A stretch of DNA of 60,398 nt from an uncultured Alistipes sp. (GCA_900550375.1 URRP01000007.1:1-60398), one strand, 5' to 3'; shown: positions 45,117-54,823, numbered from the stretch's first letter. The notes: generated by a model not told the origin, from the letters alone. Translations and numbers: made by a program.

Positions 45117-47489
45117 ATGTTGAAAAAGATAATTTCACTGACCGCAATAGCGGCGACGGTTCTGCTCTTCGCTTGTACGGACGACGAAGAGTGGCCGGCG
45201 CAGCCCGATTGGAGTCAGATTCCCAATCCCGACGAAGTCGTCGACGACGGTTTGCTCAAACCGGCCGCGTGCGGCAACAACGTGGTCGCCCATCGCGGCG
45301 GAGCCTCCGAGTGCAAAGCACCGGACAATTCGCTGGCATCGCTGCGGTATGCGATCGAGCAGGGATGCTACGGCTCCGAGTGCGACATCTACTGGACGAA
45401 GGACGACAACGTCGTCGTCGCTCATGCCGATGGAAATTGCAAAATCAACGGGATGTACCCTTGGGAGCATACGTTGGCCGAACTTCGTGCGGGCGGCGGA
45501 CTCTCCAACGGCGAGCAGCTCCCTTCGTTGGAAGATTTCATCCGCGAGGTGAAGAAGGAGGAGTGCTGCACGCGCCTGTGGCTCGATATCAAGAACATCA
45601 CCTATCCGTCGACGCTGACGCAGTATCCGATCAATGCGACGAAGCGTGCGTGCGAAATCGTGACCGAGCTGGGTGCGAAGCATTTCGTGGAGTTCATCTG
45701 CACCGGTAACGCGACGGTCATGAGGTCCGCCTTTGCCTATGCGCAGGACGCCGATATTCCGATCGGATGGATGGCCAATCGGTCGGGGGCCGATTATGTC
45801 GGTACGGGTTATTACTGGGCCAACCTCTCGGCGGCGAGTTATATGTGCGCCGAGGCGGGCGGCAAAGGCTCGCGGACGCTCGAAGAGTTCGAAAAGGAGG
45901 GCGTGGCGCTCAGCGTCTTCAACATCGACAAGCAGGCGGGCGACGGCAACGCCGTCTATGCGGCCGAGCCGGTCGACTACTATTGTACGAATGCGAAGCG
46001 TTTCAAGGCGCTCTGCACGAACTATCCCAAGTGGCTTGTCGAGAAGGTCGAGATCGCTACGAAGGTCTACGACGGCATTTCGTCCGAAGCCGATCTGGCG
46101 GCATTTGCGGCGGAGGTGCTTGTCGATCCCGCGGCGAAGCGTTTCCAGAACGCCGCCGGAGAGGTCGTTCTCCACAACGACTTGACGGTGTCGGGAGCAT
46201 GGACGCCGATCGCGGATTTCACGGGCGTGTTCGACGGCAGCGGCCGGACGATCGCGGTGAACTATTCGGGCGGCGATGCGCTGGCGGGGATCTTCGCCAC
46301 GCTGAACGGAACCGTGAAGAATCTGCGGGTGGCGGGTTCGTTCACGACCACGGCGACCGAGAAGGTGACGTTGGGCGCGATCGCCGGTAAACTGGGCGAC
46401 GCGGCGCAGATCACGGGCTGTACCAATACGGCGAACATCACGATGAATGTCGACGCGAGCAGTACCACCATCATCGGGGGTATCTTCGGTCAGGGCGCTG
46501 CCGGTAACGTCATCGAGAATAACACCAACGAGGGACGGATCACCGTTCATCGCAAGACGCCGAGCGATGCCGCAGCTATCGCGGGCATCGGCGGCTGGGC
46601 CTACTCGAATGTCTCGGGCTGCGTCAACAAGGGGGAGCTCAAGTATTCGGACGAGGTATCGGCGGCCAAGGTCATCTATCTGGGCGGCGTGCTCGGGCGG
46701 CTCGATGTCGGGAAATCCTATGTGGTGGAGAACTGCCGCAACGAAGCTCCCGTTACACTGGCGACGGCTCAGGCGGCGAACAACCTGCTGGGCGGCATCG
46801 TGGCATACGCCAACGGCGAGAGTGCGACGACGCCCAATACGATTCGCGGCTGCGTGAATCGAGGGAATATTCTGGCGGATGCGCCCGTGGCGGATAAGGC
46901 GAAAACCGGACAGGCTCGAATGGGCGGCATCAGCGGCGGCAGCGCGGTCTACGAATCGAACACCAACTACGGTACGGTGGAGGCCCGGGGCGGCGGCAAG
47001 GGTGCGTCGGAGTTCGCTATCGGAGGCATCAGCGGCATGATTGCGCACGATGCGACGGATTGCCACAATTTCGGCGACGTGTTGAACAACACCGGCAAGG
47101 AGAACATCCTCGCCCATACCGGCGGATTGTTCGCGTGGGCGACGCTCAATTTCACGATCGACGGCTGCTCGCTGGATGCCGACGTGGTTTCGACGACGCT
47201 CTACAATTACGACGCTGACAAGGGTACGGCTGCCGATCCGACGCACGAGAACAGCAGCTGCGCCGGAATTCTGGTCGGCCGCATCAAGTCGAAGATCGAG
47301 GTGACGGTCAAATCCGCACAGATTTACGGCCGGATGACGCGCACGATCAACGCCGAGGGTCAGACCAAGGTCATCGATTTCACGACGGCGGTTCCTGCCG
47401 ACAACTACCTCTACGGGGCGCTTCAGGACGCAGCGTCCAAGCTGGTCTTCGAGAGCGGCGCAATCACCTGCGCGAGCACCGAAAAGTAA
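45117..47489 (+). CDS. Glycerophosphodiester phosphodiesterase fused to GLUG-like repeats
   Basis: Lipoprotein of 790 aa (LLFAC, Cys20). The GDPD TIM barrel spans about residues 55-310: VVAHRGG, then PDNSLASLRYAIEQG, SECDIYWTKDDNVVVAHAD and LWLDIKN. His, Arg, the E-x-D pair and the second His are present, but the usual PEN(T/S) motif reads PDNS, with Asp in place of the metal-binding Glu. GDPDs hydrolyse glycerophosphodiesters to glycerol-3-phosphate and an alcohol. From about 350 to 740 there are Gly/Asn-rich beta repeats of GLUG type (AIAGIGGWAYSNVSGCVNKG), probably a surface-binding beta-helix. It is the last gene of the operon, 20 bp after its neighbour, and is followed by a terminator. 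Confidence 0.82.
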   Translation: MLKKIISLTAIAATVLLFACTDDEEWPAQPDWSQIPNPDEVVDDGLLKPAACGNNVVAHRGGASECKAPDNSLASLRYAIEQGCYGSECDIYWTKDDNVVVAHADGNCKINGMYPWEHTLAELRAGGGLSNGEQLPSLEDFIREVKKEECCTRLWLDIKNITYPSTLTQYPINATKRACEIVTELGAKHFVEFICTGNATVMRSAFAYAQDADIPIGWMANRSGADYVGTGYYWANLSAASYMCAEAGGKGSRTLEEFEKEGVALSVFNIDKQAGDGNAVYAAEPVDYYCTNAKRFKALCTNYPKWLVEKVEIATKVYDGISSEADLAAFAAEVLVDPAAKRFQNAAGEVVLHNDLTVSGAWTPIADFTGVFDGSGRTIAVNYSGGDALAGIFATLNGTVKNLRVAGSFTTTATEKVTLGAIAGKLGDAAQITGCTNTANITMNVDASSTTIIGGIFGQGAAGNVIENNTNEGRITVHRKTPSDAAAIAGIGGWAYSNVSGCVNKGELKYSDEVSAAKVIYLGGVLGRLDVGKSYVVENCRNEAPVTLATAQAANNLLGGIVAYANGESATTPNTIRGCVNRGNILADAPVADKAKTGQARMGGISGGSAVYESNTNYGTVEARGGGKGASEFAIGGISGMIAHDATDCHNFGDVLNNTGKENILAHTGGLFAWATLNFTIDGCSLDADVVSTTLYNYDADKGTAADPTHENSSCAGILVGRIKSKIEVTVKSAQIYGRMTRTINAEGQTKVIDFTTAVPADNYLYGALQDAASKLVFESGAITCASTEK

Positions 47490-47501
47490 TTCGATAAAGA
47501 G

Positions 47502-47532
47502 GAATGGGGGATTTCGGTCCCCCGTTCTTTTT
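47502..47532 (+). terminator. Intrinsic terminator of the second Sus operon
   Basis: GAATGGGGGA (47502-47511) pairs with TCCCCCGTTC (47518-47527) with one wobble, followed by five Ts. Confidence 0.85.
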
Positions 47533-47694
47533 ATACCATGCAGCCGAAGCACTCCTTCGGCTATCGGCAGCGGCGGGCCGTCGTATGTCCGATGGCCGGC
47601 TGCGAAGCCGAGTATCTGGAATACCTTCCGCTCGACGGCGGCCGTCGTCGTTTATAAAATTTTCATTTCGGTAGATCAACTTAAAAAATATTCG

Positions 47695-47702
47695 TATATT
47701 TG
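47695..47702 (+). promoter_or_regulatory. -7 box of the vitamin B12 operon
   Basis: TATATTTG at 47695-47702. Transcription would begin just before the cobalamin aptamer. No clear TTTG was found at the -33 spacing. Confidence 0.6.
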
Positions 47703-47708
47703 CCGTCG

Positions 47709-47905
47709 CAAAGGTTTCCGAATCACACTCACGTGATGCGGAATGAAAAGGGAATGCAGTGAAAATCTGCGACAATACCCGTTGCTGTAAGTTCCTGCCC
47801 CGAACGAGGGGCGCAAAAAGTTTCACATTCTTTGCCACTGGCCTACGGGCTGGGAAGGCGTGAAACCGGAACAAGTCAGAAGACCTGCCTCTGCTTTTTA
47901 GTACG
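47709..47905 (+). ncRNA. Cobalamin riboswitch
   Basis: The aptamer shows the conserved blocks in order: AGGTTTCCGAATCACAC (variant of the 5' AGGTTCC stem), GGGAATGCAGTGAAAATC, TGCGACAATACCCG, GCCACTGG and GGGAAGGCGTGAAAC, then the B12 box AGTCAGAAGACCTGCC (about 47874-47889). Cobalamin binding normally lowers expression of uptake genes. A terminator hairpin with a T-run lies at 48030-48065, so control by premature termination is likely. The genes downstream are surface B12-capture proteins, which confirms the call. Confidence 0.95.
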
Positions 47906-48029
47906 ATTTGCACCTGCGGGATTACGGGCGAAAATCAAAACTGCGATTTCCCCGTTTCCGGCATCCGGTCTGAAGAAGAGGCTCCGAACAGCCACTAAAA
48001 GGTGTAAATCCGTTTTGAATTTCTGTTGC

Positions 48030-48065
48030 GCCGTATCCCCGAAGGATACGGCTGAATTTTTTTGT
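48030..48065 (+). terminator. Terminator of the cobalamin riboswitch expression platform
   Basis: GCCGTATCC (48030-48038) pairs with GGATACGGC (48044-48052), then a run of Ts ends 22 bp before the first gene. Read-through would need a competing structure when cobalamin is low; that antiterminator was not worked out. Confidence 0.8.
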
Positions 48066-48086
48066 CGAACTTAAAATAAAAACAGA

Positions 48087-49697
48087 ATGAAAAAACTATG
48101 TACACTTTTGACGATTGCGCTGTTGGGCGTTTCGATGTGGAGCTGCTCGTATGACGACGACGATCTGTGGAAGGCGGTCGATAACCTCGACGCGCGTGTG
48201 AAAGCGATGGAGCAGGCTGTGAAAGACGCCAATACTGATATCGACGCACTCCAGAAACTGGTCAAGGCATTGCAGGAGAACGTGACGGTCACGTCGGTGG
48301 TGAAGGATACCGATGGATATACGATTCAATTCTCCGACGGCACGACGGCGACGATCGCTAACGGGAAAAACGGTATCGACGCTCCCGCTATTTCGGTCAA
48401 AAAAGACGATGACGGACTCTATTATTGGACGCTCGACGGCGAATTTATGCTTGTCGACGGCAAGAAAATCAAAGCGCAGGGGGTAGATGGAACTCCCGGA
48501 GAGAGTGCCATCGCTCCGCAGTTACGTATCAATGCCGACACCAAGGAGTGGGAGATGTCCACCGACAACGGTACGACGTGGACTTCGTTGGGAATCAAGG
48601 CCGAAGGTACGGACGGCGATTCGATGTTCGAGTCGGTGGATACGATGACGACTCCAGGGTTCGCGGTTTTCACGCTGATCGGAGGCGCCAAAATCGAGAT
48701 CCCGATGCAGGGTGCATTGAGCATTGCAATTTCGCAAACGAACGGAATATTCGTCTATGCCGAGAAACTGACCTTTACGATCGAGAGCAGAGGCGTCGAG
48801 CGGATGACCTGCACGAAGCCCGACGGATGGAAGGTTTCGATCGAGGGGAATACGCTGGCGGTCACGGCGCCGGTCAAGGCGAACGGCTATGCGGAGAGAG
48901 AGGGTGTCGTCGCACTGATCGGCATGGCGGGCAACTCCTCCTGCATGGCGGAACTGAAGGTGAGCGTTGCCGATACACACAGTTATACGATTACGTTCGA
49001 GGGCGGCGACTGGGCCAAATGGGTCGCCTGCAACTACAACCCCGGAAAATACTCGACGACCCAATTGGGGAGTCCCGACGACTATGCTTGGGTAGATGCG
49101 ACTACGCAGTTGGCAACCGGCCGTCCCACCGGATTCATGAACGGGTGGGGCTATCCGTGGTTCGTATGTTCCTACAACTCCAATTCGCTGGATCAGGGCA
49201 AATACGGCGGCTATATGTACGACCTGTATGTGTATAATCCCAACGGGACGGAGGACAGTACGACGGGCGGAGGCAACAACGGGTCGGATAACTTCCTGAC
49301 GACCTTCGGCTATCTGGATTTCGATTACCCCTACGGAGACGGCCGTCCGATTTTGAAATTCGCCGACGGAAAAGCTCGGACGATCAAGAGCATCTATGTC
49401 AACTCGACCTGCTATTTCTATTCGGTTGCAATGGATGGCAACGGCCTGTCGCCGGCCTTGACCAAAGACGTGACGTACTATGCTACGGGATTCGACGCCG
49501 AGGACAACGAGATCAAGACCATCACGACGACCTTCGCAACTCCAGAACATGTTACCGATTCGTGGATGAAATGGGATCTCTCCGAACTCGGAGCGGTCGT
49601 CTCGCTGCGGCTCAATCAGGCCGGCGGAGCAGATAACGGATACGGCTATTCGCTGCCGGCGTACTATGCCGTCGACGATGTCACGGTCGAATGGTAG
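48087..49697 (+). CDS. DUF4988/DUF4465 surface lipoprotein, BtuH-like
   Basis: Lipoprotein of 536 aa (VSMWSC, Cys20). A short N-terminal coiled coil (DLWKAVDNLDARVKAMEQAV) and beta repeats (NGIDAPAISVKKDDDGLYYW) match DUF4988. The C-terminal part (residues about 300-536, FEGGDWAKWVACNYNPGKYS to YYAVDDVTVEW) matches DUF4465, a domain linked to cobamide-binding lipoproteins (BtuH type). The aptamer upstream and BtuB/BtuG downstream support cobalamin binding at the cell surface. Gene naming as btuH is not certain. Confidence 0.75.
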   Translation: MKKLCTLLTIALLGVSMWSCSYDDDDLWKAVDNLDARVKAMEQAVKDANTDIDALQKLVKALQENVTVTSVVKDTDGYTIQFSDGTTATIANGKNGIDAPAISVKKDDDGLYYWTLDGEFMLVDGKKIKAQGVDGTPGESAIAPQLRINADTKEWEMSTDNGTTWTSLGIKAEGTDGDSMFESVDTMTTPGFAVFTLIGGAKIEIPMQGALSIAISQTNGIFVYAEKLTFTIESRGVERMTCTKPDGWKVSIEGNTLAVTAPVKANGYAEREGVVALIGMAGNSSCMAELKVSVADTHSYTITFEGGDWAKWVACNYNPGKYSTTQLGSPDDYAWVDATTQLATGRPTGFMNGWGYPWFVCSYNSNSLDQGKYGGYMYDLYVYNPNGTEDSTTGGGNNGSDNFLTTFGYLDFDYPYGDGRPILKFADGKARTIKSIYVNSTCYFYSVAMDGNGLSPALTKDVTYYATGFDAEDNEIKTITTTFATPEHVTDSWMKWDLSELGAVVSLRLNQAGGADNGYGYSLPAYYAVDDVTVEW

Positions 49698-49702
49698 GAG
49701 TT

Positions 49703-51412
49703 ATGAAGTATACTCTTATCGTTGTTGCGATTGCTGTCGCACTGCTGACGGCGTGTTCGAAGGAGGAGGGTGAAAACCCTCTTCCTTTGCCGCCCGTCAT
49801 CACGCTCGACAATCCGACGGCGATCTATCCGGCCAAAGTCGGACGGGGGATCGAAATCCGCCCGTCGTATGAAAATGCCGACGATGCGACCTTCGCTTGG
49901 CAGCTCGACGGCAGGCAGATCGGCGATGAACCCGTACTGCATTTTTCGTCGGAGCGGAGCGGCCGCTATTTTATCACCCTGACCGTCTCCAATGCCGGCG
50001 GTGCAGCCGAAGAGGAGCTGCGCGTCGATGTGTTCGAACTCACCCCGCCGACTATCTCGCTGCCCGGGGCGGGGAACCAGACGCTGCTGCTCGGTTCCCA
50101 ACTGGAGCTGAAGCCTTTTGTCGCCTCGTCGCTCGAAACCTCCTATTTGTGGACGATCGACGGCCGAGAGGTCTCTACGGAACAAAACTACACGTTCGCA
50201 CCGGCCGAGACCGGCGATTATGCGTTTCGGTTCGCCACCCGCAACGAGGACGGCGAAGATGCGCTCGAATTCACCGTCAAGGTGCGCGAGGCCGGAGAGG
50301 TAGATTTCGCATGGACGTTCGAACAGAGTGTGTACAACGTCTCGAAAGGCCGCGCGATTCTCCTGCGGGCGCTCGATGTCGAACATGCCTTCGATGCCCG
50401 ATATACGTGGACGGTGGACGGGGTGACCGTACACCAAAGCGACAGACCGGAATATGCGTTTCAGGCCGTTGCGGAAGGAACATATATCGTAAAGCTCGAA
50501 ATGAGCAACGCCTATGTGGTCGCTTCGCAGAGGTTTACGGTACACGTTTGTGCCGAAGAGGGAACTTACTACCGCGCCGGTACGGCTGCGAGCAGTGCCG
50601 CCTGCAACAAGGTTTTCGAATTCCGGCCGGCTCCCGGACAGTTCGTGAACGAGCATTACACGGCCGCAACGATGGATGAGGCGTGTAAGTATGCCGAAGA
50701 TCGTATGGCGCAGACGGCCTATGTTTCGCTGGGCGGATTCGGCGGATCTATCGTCGTGGGGTTCGACCACAGCATCGACAACGACGGCAGTTACAACATC
50801 GCCATTACGGGCAATGCGTTCGACGGTTCGTCCGAACCGGGTATCGTCTGGGTAATGCAGGACGAAAACGGCGACGGGCTTCCCAACGATACGTGGTACG
50901 AACTGCGCGGCTCGGAATACGGCAAAGCGGAGACGATTCAAGACTATGCCGTAACCTATTACCGTCCGTCGGCTCCGGCGCAGCCCGTACCGTGGACGGA
51001 CAACCGCGGTGGCAGCGGCGTGGTCGAGTATCTCGGAGCTTTTCATACGCAGGATTACTACTACCCGGCATGGGTGGAGGAGGAGAGCTACACCCTTCGC
51101 GGCACCTGTCTCAAATCGCGCAGCTACGACGCTTCGGGCAACGGTACCTACTGGGTGAATCCTGCTTTCGACTGGGGCTATGTCGATAATTTCAGCGCGA
51201 TAGACCGTCTGACCGACGACGACAACTACAATGCGGCTCCGGCCGACAACCATTTCAAAATTTCGAACGCCGTTACGTTCGACGGAAAAGACGCGAACCT
51301 TAAATACGTGGATTTTGTCAAGGTGCAGGTGGGACTCAATACCCAGTGCGGCTGGCTCGGCGAGGTGTCGACCGAAGTGTTCGGAGTGAAGGACTTTAAC
51401 AGGAGTAAATAA
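49703..51412 (+). CDS. PKD-type surface lipoprotein of the B12 operon
   Basis: Lipoprotein of 569 aa from ATG 49703 (ATG 49691 is also in frame but overlaps the previous stop; AGGAG lies just before 49703). Lipidated Cys18 in ALLTAC. Two or three PKD/Ig-like domains fill about residues 40-290 (FAWQLDGRQIGDEP; YLWTIDGREVSTEQ; YTWTVDGVTVHQS). The C-terminal half has DENGDGLPNDTWYELRGSEY, a calcium-binding-like loop seen in proteins of Bacteroidetes cobalamin loci. It probably helps hold cobalamin or extend the uptake complex; the exact role is unknown. btuB follows after 4 bp. Confidence 0.72.
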   Translation: MKYTLIVVAIAVALLTACSKEEGENPLPLPPVITLDNPTAIYPAKVGRGIEIRPSYENADDATFAWQLDGRQIGDEPVLHFSSERSGRYFITLTVSNAGGAAEEELRVDVFELTPPTISLPGAGNQTLLLGSQLELKPFVASSLETSYLWTIDGREVSTEQNYTFAPAETGDYAFRFATRNEDGEDALEFTVKVREAGEVDFAWTFEQSVYNVSKGRAILLRALDVEHAFDARYTWTVDGVTVHQSDRPEYAFQAVAEGTYIVKLEMSNAYVVASQRFTVHVCAEEGTYYRAGTAASSAACNKVFEFRPAPGQFVNEHYTAATMDEACKYAEDRMAQTAYVSLGGFGGSIVVGFDHSIDNDGSYNIAITGNAFDGSSEPGIVWVMQDENGDGLPNDTWYELRGSEYGKAETIQDYAVTYYRPSAPAQPVPWTDNRGGSGVVEYLGAFHTQDYYYPAWVEEESYTLRGTCLKSRSYDASGNGTYWVNPAFDWGYVDNFSAIDRLTDDDNYNAAPADNHFKISNAVTFDGKDANLKYVDFVKVQVGLNTQCGWLGEVSTEVFGVKDFNRSK

Positions 51413-51416
51413 GACG

Positions 51417-53462
51417 GTGGAAACGGTCAAAAAACAGACGTGGAGATTTGTATTTGCCGCAGTGTTGTGTCCGGCCCTCTGTGTGGGGCCGGGCGCGACC
51501 GCTGTGTATGCGCAGCGGGATTCGTCCCGACTCTCGAAAATCCAGCGAATCGACACGGTGATCGTGATCGGCAGCCGCCAGCCCGAAAAAATCATTCCCG
51601 CGCAGGTGTTGGACGGCACGGCATTACAGCGTTTGAGCGTCCATTCGGTCGCCGATGCCATCCGTTATTTCTCCGGCGTGCAGATCAAGGATTACGGCGG
51701 AATCGGAGGGCTGAAAACAATCAATGTCCGCAGCATGGGTACGCAGCATGTGGGCGTGTTTTACGACGGCGTGCAGCTGGGAAATGCCCAGAACGGGCAG
51801 ATCGACTTGGGGAAATATTCGCTCGACAATATGGCCGCAGTAACGCTTTACAACGGGCAGAAAAGCTCCGGTGTGCAGTCGGCCAAAGATTACGCTTCGG
51901 CAAGTGCCGTTTACCTGCAAACCCGCACGCCGGAGTTCGCAGACGGCAAGCGGCACAACCTCAAACTGACCTTCAAGGGCGGTTCGTTCGGGACGGCCAA
52001 TCCCTCGGTGCTTTACGAACAGAAAATCGGCGAGCGGCTCTCCAACTCGTTCAATGCCGAATTCCTCTACACGACGGGCCGTTATAAATTTTCCTATGTC
52101 AAGGCCGACGGTTACGATACGACGGCCATGCGGCGCAACGGCGATGTAAGGGCCGTGCGCGTCGAGAACGGGCTTTTCGGCCGGATCAAGGAGGGCAGCT
52201 GGCGGGCGAAACTCTATTTCTACAACTCCGAACGCGGTTATCCGGGCGCTTTCGTGCGTGAAGAACCCGGCAAATTCAAACACGAAGACCGCCAGTGGGA
52301 TACCAACTTTTTCCTACAAGGCGGTTTGAACAAAGCGTTCGGTTCGTGGTATCGCCTCTCGGTCAACGCCAAATACGCTTACGATTACCTGCACTACCTC
52401 TCCGATCCTCGGCTCGACGTGACGACGATGTACGTCAACAATCACTACCACCAGCAGGAAGCCTATCTTTCGGCGGCACACGAGTTTACGCTGTTCAATT
52501 GGTGGGACGTCAATCTGGCGGCCGATTTTCAGTACAACACCCTCGACGCCGATCTGGTGAACTTCGTCTATCCGTCGCGCTTTACGACCCTTGCGGCGCT
52601 GGCTACGTCGCTGCGTTTCGACAAGGTGAAAATTCAGGGGAGTCTGCTCTATACCTTTGTCGACGATTCCGCCGAAGAGGCGGGGGCGGCGGCCGAACGT
52701 AAAAATGTCTTCACGCCCACGGTCGTGGCGCAGTACACGCCTTTTCATACGATCGACCTTTCGCTCAGGGCGTTCTACAAACGGATTTTCCGAATGCCGA
52801 CGCTCAACGACCTCTATTATACATTCATCGGCAACAAGTATCTCAAACCCGAATATACGACCCAATACAATATCGGATTGACCTATACGAAAACGTGGCC
52901 CTCATCGCATCTGCGCCGGATCGATGCGAGCGTCGACGCCTACTACAACGAAGTCGAGGATAAGATTATCGCCATGCCCACCTCCAACCAGTTCCAGTGG
53001 ACGATGGTCAATCTGGGGTTCGTCGAGATTCGCGGCGTAGATGCCGTGTTGAGCGGCGCGATGCGTTTCGGCAAGGTCGGAGTGGACTGCCGCCTGTCTT
53101 ACACCTATCAGAAAGCACAGGATTTTACCGATCCGGCAAGCAAGTATTACGGCGGGCAGATTCCCTACATTCCGTGGCACAGCGGCTCGGCGATCGTAGG
53201 GCTGAATTACAAAACGTGGAGCCTGAATTACAGCTTCATCTATACGGGCGAGCGATATGAAGCCGTGGCGAATATCCCCGAAAATTACGCGCTGTCGTGG
53301 TACACGAGCGATCTGTCGCTATCCAAAATTTTCAACCTCCGGCGTTCTCGATTGCGGGCGACCGTGGAGGTAAACAATCTTTTGAACCAGCAATACGAAG
53401 TCGTGCAGTGCTATCCGATGCCCGGTACAAATGTGAAATGCATAATTAGTTGGATGCTATGA
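51417..53462 (+). CDS. btuB: TonB-dependent cobalamin receptor BtuB
   Basis: Outer-membrane receptor of 681 aa with GTG start at 51417 and AGGAG upstream. After the signal peptide, the TonB box region is IDTVIVIGSRQPEK, and the plug carries RYFSGVQIKDYGG and INVRSMGTQHVGVFYDGVQL, typical of BtuB. The barrel ends in a hydrophobic strand (CIISWML). It imports cobalamin with TonB energy. The riboswitch upstream and btuG, whose ATG overlaps the btuB TGA, support the substrate. Inner-membrane btuCDF are not in the window. Confidence 0.92.
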   Translation: METVKKQTWRFVFAAVLCPALCVGPGATAVYAQRDSSRLSKIQRIDTVIVIGSRQPEKIIPAQVLDGTALQRLSVHSVADAIRYFSGVQIKDYGGIGGLKTINVRSMGTQHVGVFYDGVQLGNAQNGQIDLGKYSLDNMAAVTLYNGQKSSGVQSAKDYASASAVYLQTRTPEFADGKRHNLKLTFKGGSFGTANPSVLYEQKIGERLSNSFNAEFLYTTGRYKFSYVKADGYDTTAMRRNGDVRAVRVENGLFGRIKEGSWRAKLYFYNSERGYPGAFVREEPGKFKHEDRQWDTNFFLQGGLNKAFGSWYRLSVNAKYAYDYLHYLSDPRLDVTTMYVNNHYHQQEAYLSAAHEFTLFNWWDVNLAADFQYNTLDADLVNFVYPSRFTTLAALATSLRFDKVKIQGSLLYTFVDDSAEEAGAAAERKNVFTPTVVAQYTPFHTIDLSLRAFYKRIFRMPTLNDLYYTFIGNKYLKPEYTTQYNIGLTYTKTWPSSHLRRIDASVDAYYNEVEDKIIAMPTSNQFQWTMVNLGFVEIRGVDAVLSGAMRFGKVGVDCRLSYTYQKAQDFTDPASKYYGGQIPYIPWHSGSAIVGLNYKTWSLNYSFIYTGERYEAVANIPENYALSWYTSDLSLSKIFNLRRSRLRATVEVNNLLNQQYEVVQCYPMPGTNVKCIISWML

Positions 53463-54619
53463 TCCTCAAACGACTCTTCTTTTGGAGTGCCGCAATTGCG
53501 GCCGTAACGCTTTCCGCTTGTCGGAAAGAGGAGCAAATCGTCCCTTCGACATCTACGAGTGTAACCGAAGGCGAAATGGGCGAAATCAAAGGCTTTTTTC
53601 TGCTCAACGAAGGCAATATGGGCAGCAACAAGTCCACGCTCGATTATTTCGACTACGAAACCGGTGTCTACACGAAAAATATCTATGCCGAACGTAATCC
53701 CGGGGTGGTGAAGGAGCTGGGAGACGTGGGCAACGACATTCAGATTTACGGCAATAAGCTCTATGCCGTCATCAACTGTTCGCACTTCGTCGAGGTGATG
53801 GATGTGCGCACGGCAAAGCATATCACGCAAATTTCGATTCCCAACTGCCGTTATATCGTATTCAAGGATCGCTATGCCTATGTCAGCTCCTATGCCGGGC
53901 CGGTACAGATCGACCCCAATGCCCGACTGGGTTATGTGGCGAAAGTCGATACGGTCACCCTATCGGTCGTGGGGACCTGTACGGTCGGCTACCAGCCCGA
54001 CGAAATGGTCATTGTCGGGAATAGGCTCTACGTGGCCAATTCGGGCGGTTACCGTGTGCCCAACTACGATCGCACGGTGTCCGTGATCGACCTCGATACG
54101 TTCGAAGAGATCAAGAAGATCGACGTGGCGATCAATCTCCACCGGCTGGAGCTGGATAAATACGGCCAGATCTGGGTCTCTTCGCGCGGTGATTATTACG
54201 ACGTTCCGTCGAAAACATTCGTTATCGACAGCCGTACCGACGAAGTAACCGACGTGCTCAAACTCTTGCCGAACAGCGAAATGACCGTCTGCGGCGATTC
54301 GTTGTACGTATACAGTACCGAGTGGAGCTACCACACGCAGAGCAATACGATCAGTTACGCGATCGTCAATGTCCGAACCCGAAAGGTCGTCACGCGCAAT
54401 TTCATTACGGACGGCACGGAACGGGGGATCGTTATCCCCTACGGCGTGGCGGTAAATCCGCAGACGCACGAAATCTTCGTTACCGACGCCAAAGATTACG
54501 TGACGCCCGGCACGCTTTACTGTTTCAATCCCGACGGCACGAAAAAATGGTCGGTGGAAACGGGCGACATCCCTGCGCATATCGTCTTTACCCGTAAGAA
54601 ACTCCGTCCTTTGGAATAA
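53459..54619 (+). CDS. btuG: Cobalamin-capturing surface lipoprotein BtuG
   Basis: Lipoprotein of 386 aa (VTLSAC, Cys21) with a seven-bladed beta-propeller of the DUF5074/YncE kind (GFFLLNEGNMGSNKSTLDYF at the start; blades such as GYQPDEMVIVGNRLYVANSG and LDKYGQIWVSSRGDY). BtuG proteins of Bacteroides bind cobalamin very tightly and sit on BtuB as a lid. The start at 53459 gives an ATGA overlap with btuB, so translation is coupled. This is the last gene of the riboswitch operon. Confidence 0.92.
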   Translation: MILKRLFFWSAAIAAVTLSACRKEEQIVPSTSTSVTEGEMGEIKGFFLLNEGNMGSNKSTLDYFDYETGVYTKNIYAERNPGVVKELGDVGNDIQIYGNKLYAVINCSHFVEVMDVRTAKHITQISIPNCRYIVFKDRYAYVSSYAGPVQIDPNARLGYVAKVDTVTLSVVGTCTVGYQPDEMVIVGNRLYVANSGGYRVPNYDRTVSVIDLDTFEEIKKIDVAINLHRLELDKYGQIWVSSRGDYYDVPSKTFVIDSRTDEVTDVLKLLPNSEMTVCGDSLYVYSTEWSYHTQSNTISYAIVNVRTRKVVTRNFITDGTERGIVIPYGVAVNPQTHEIFVTDAKDYVTPGTLYCFNPDGTKKWSVETGDIPAHIVFTRKKLRPLE

Positions 54620-54789
54620 ATCCGCATACGGCAGCAGCTCCTCTGATCGCGGCGAACCATTGCGAACAATCCTGTAATTAATCCCTTCGCCGTTTCTATA
54701 TAGCCTTAAATAGAAGGATTTTCGACGATAAATCAGTTATTTGCGGGCGCACGAGAGATGCGCCGGATTACGGATCCGTAAGATAAAAT
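54620..54789. other. Spacer after btuG
   Basis: No gene recognised. The sequence becomes gradually AT-rich before the palindrome at 54790. Confidence 0.4.
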
Positions 54790-54819
54790 AAGAACTCCAA
54801 ACAGCTGTTTGGAGTTCTT
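54790..54819 (-). terminator. Perfect 30-bp palindrome, likely tRNA terminator
   Basis: AAGAACTCCAAACAG followed by its exact reverse complement. On the minus strand it is followed by TATTTTATCTT, a T-rich stretch. It lies five bases beyond a tRNA-3'-like sequence, as expected for the terminator of a tRNA gene read on the minus strand. Confidence 0.65.
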
Positions 54820-54823
54820 GAAA

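Noticed and set aside
45135..47552. Open frame of 805 codons antisense to the GDPD fusion gene
   Set aside because: Arg-rich low-similarity translation. The sense gene has a lipoprotein signal, a GDPD domain and good spacing in the operon.
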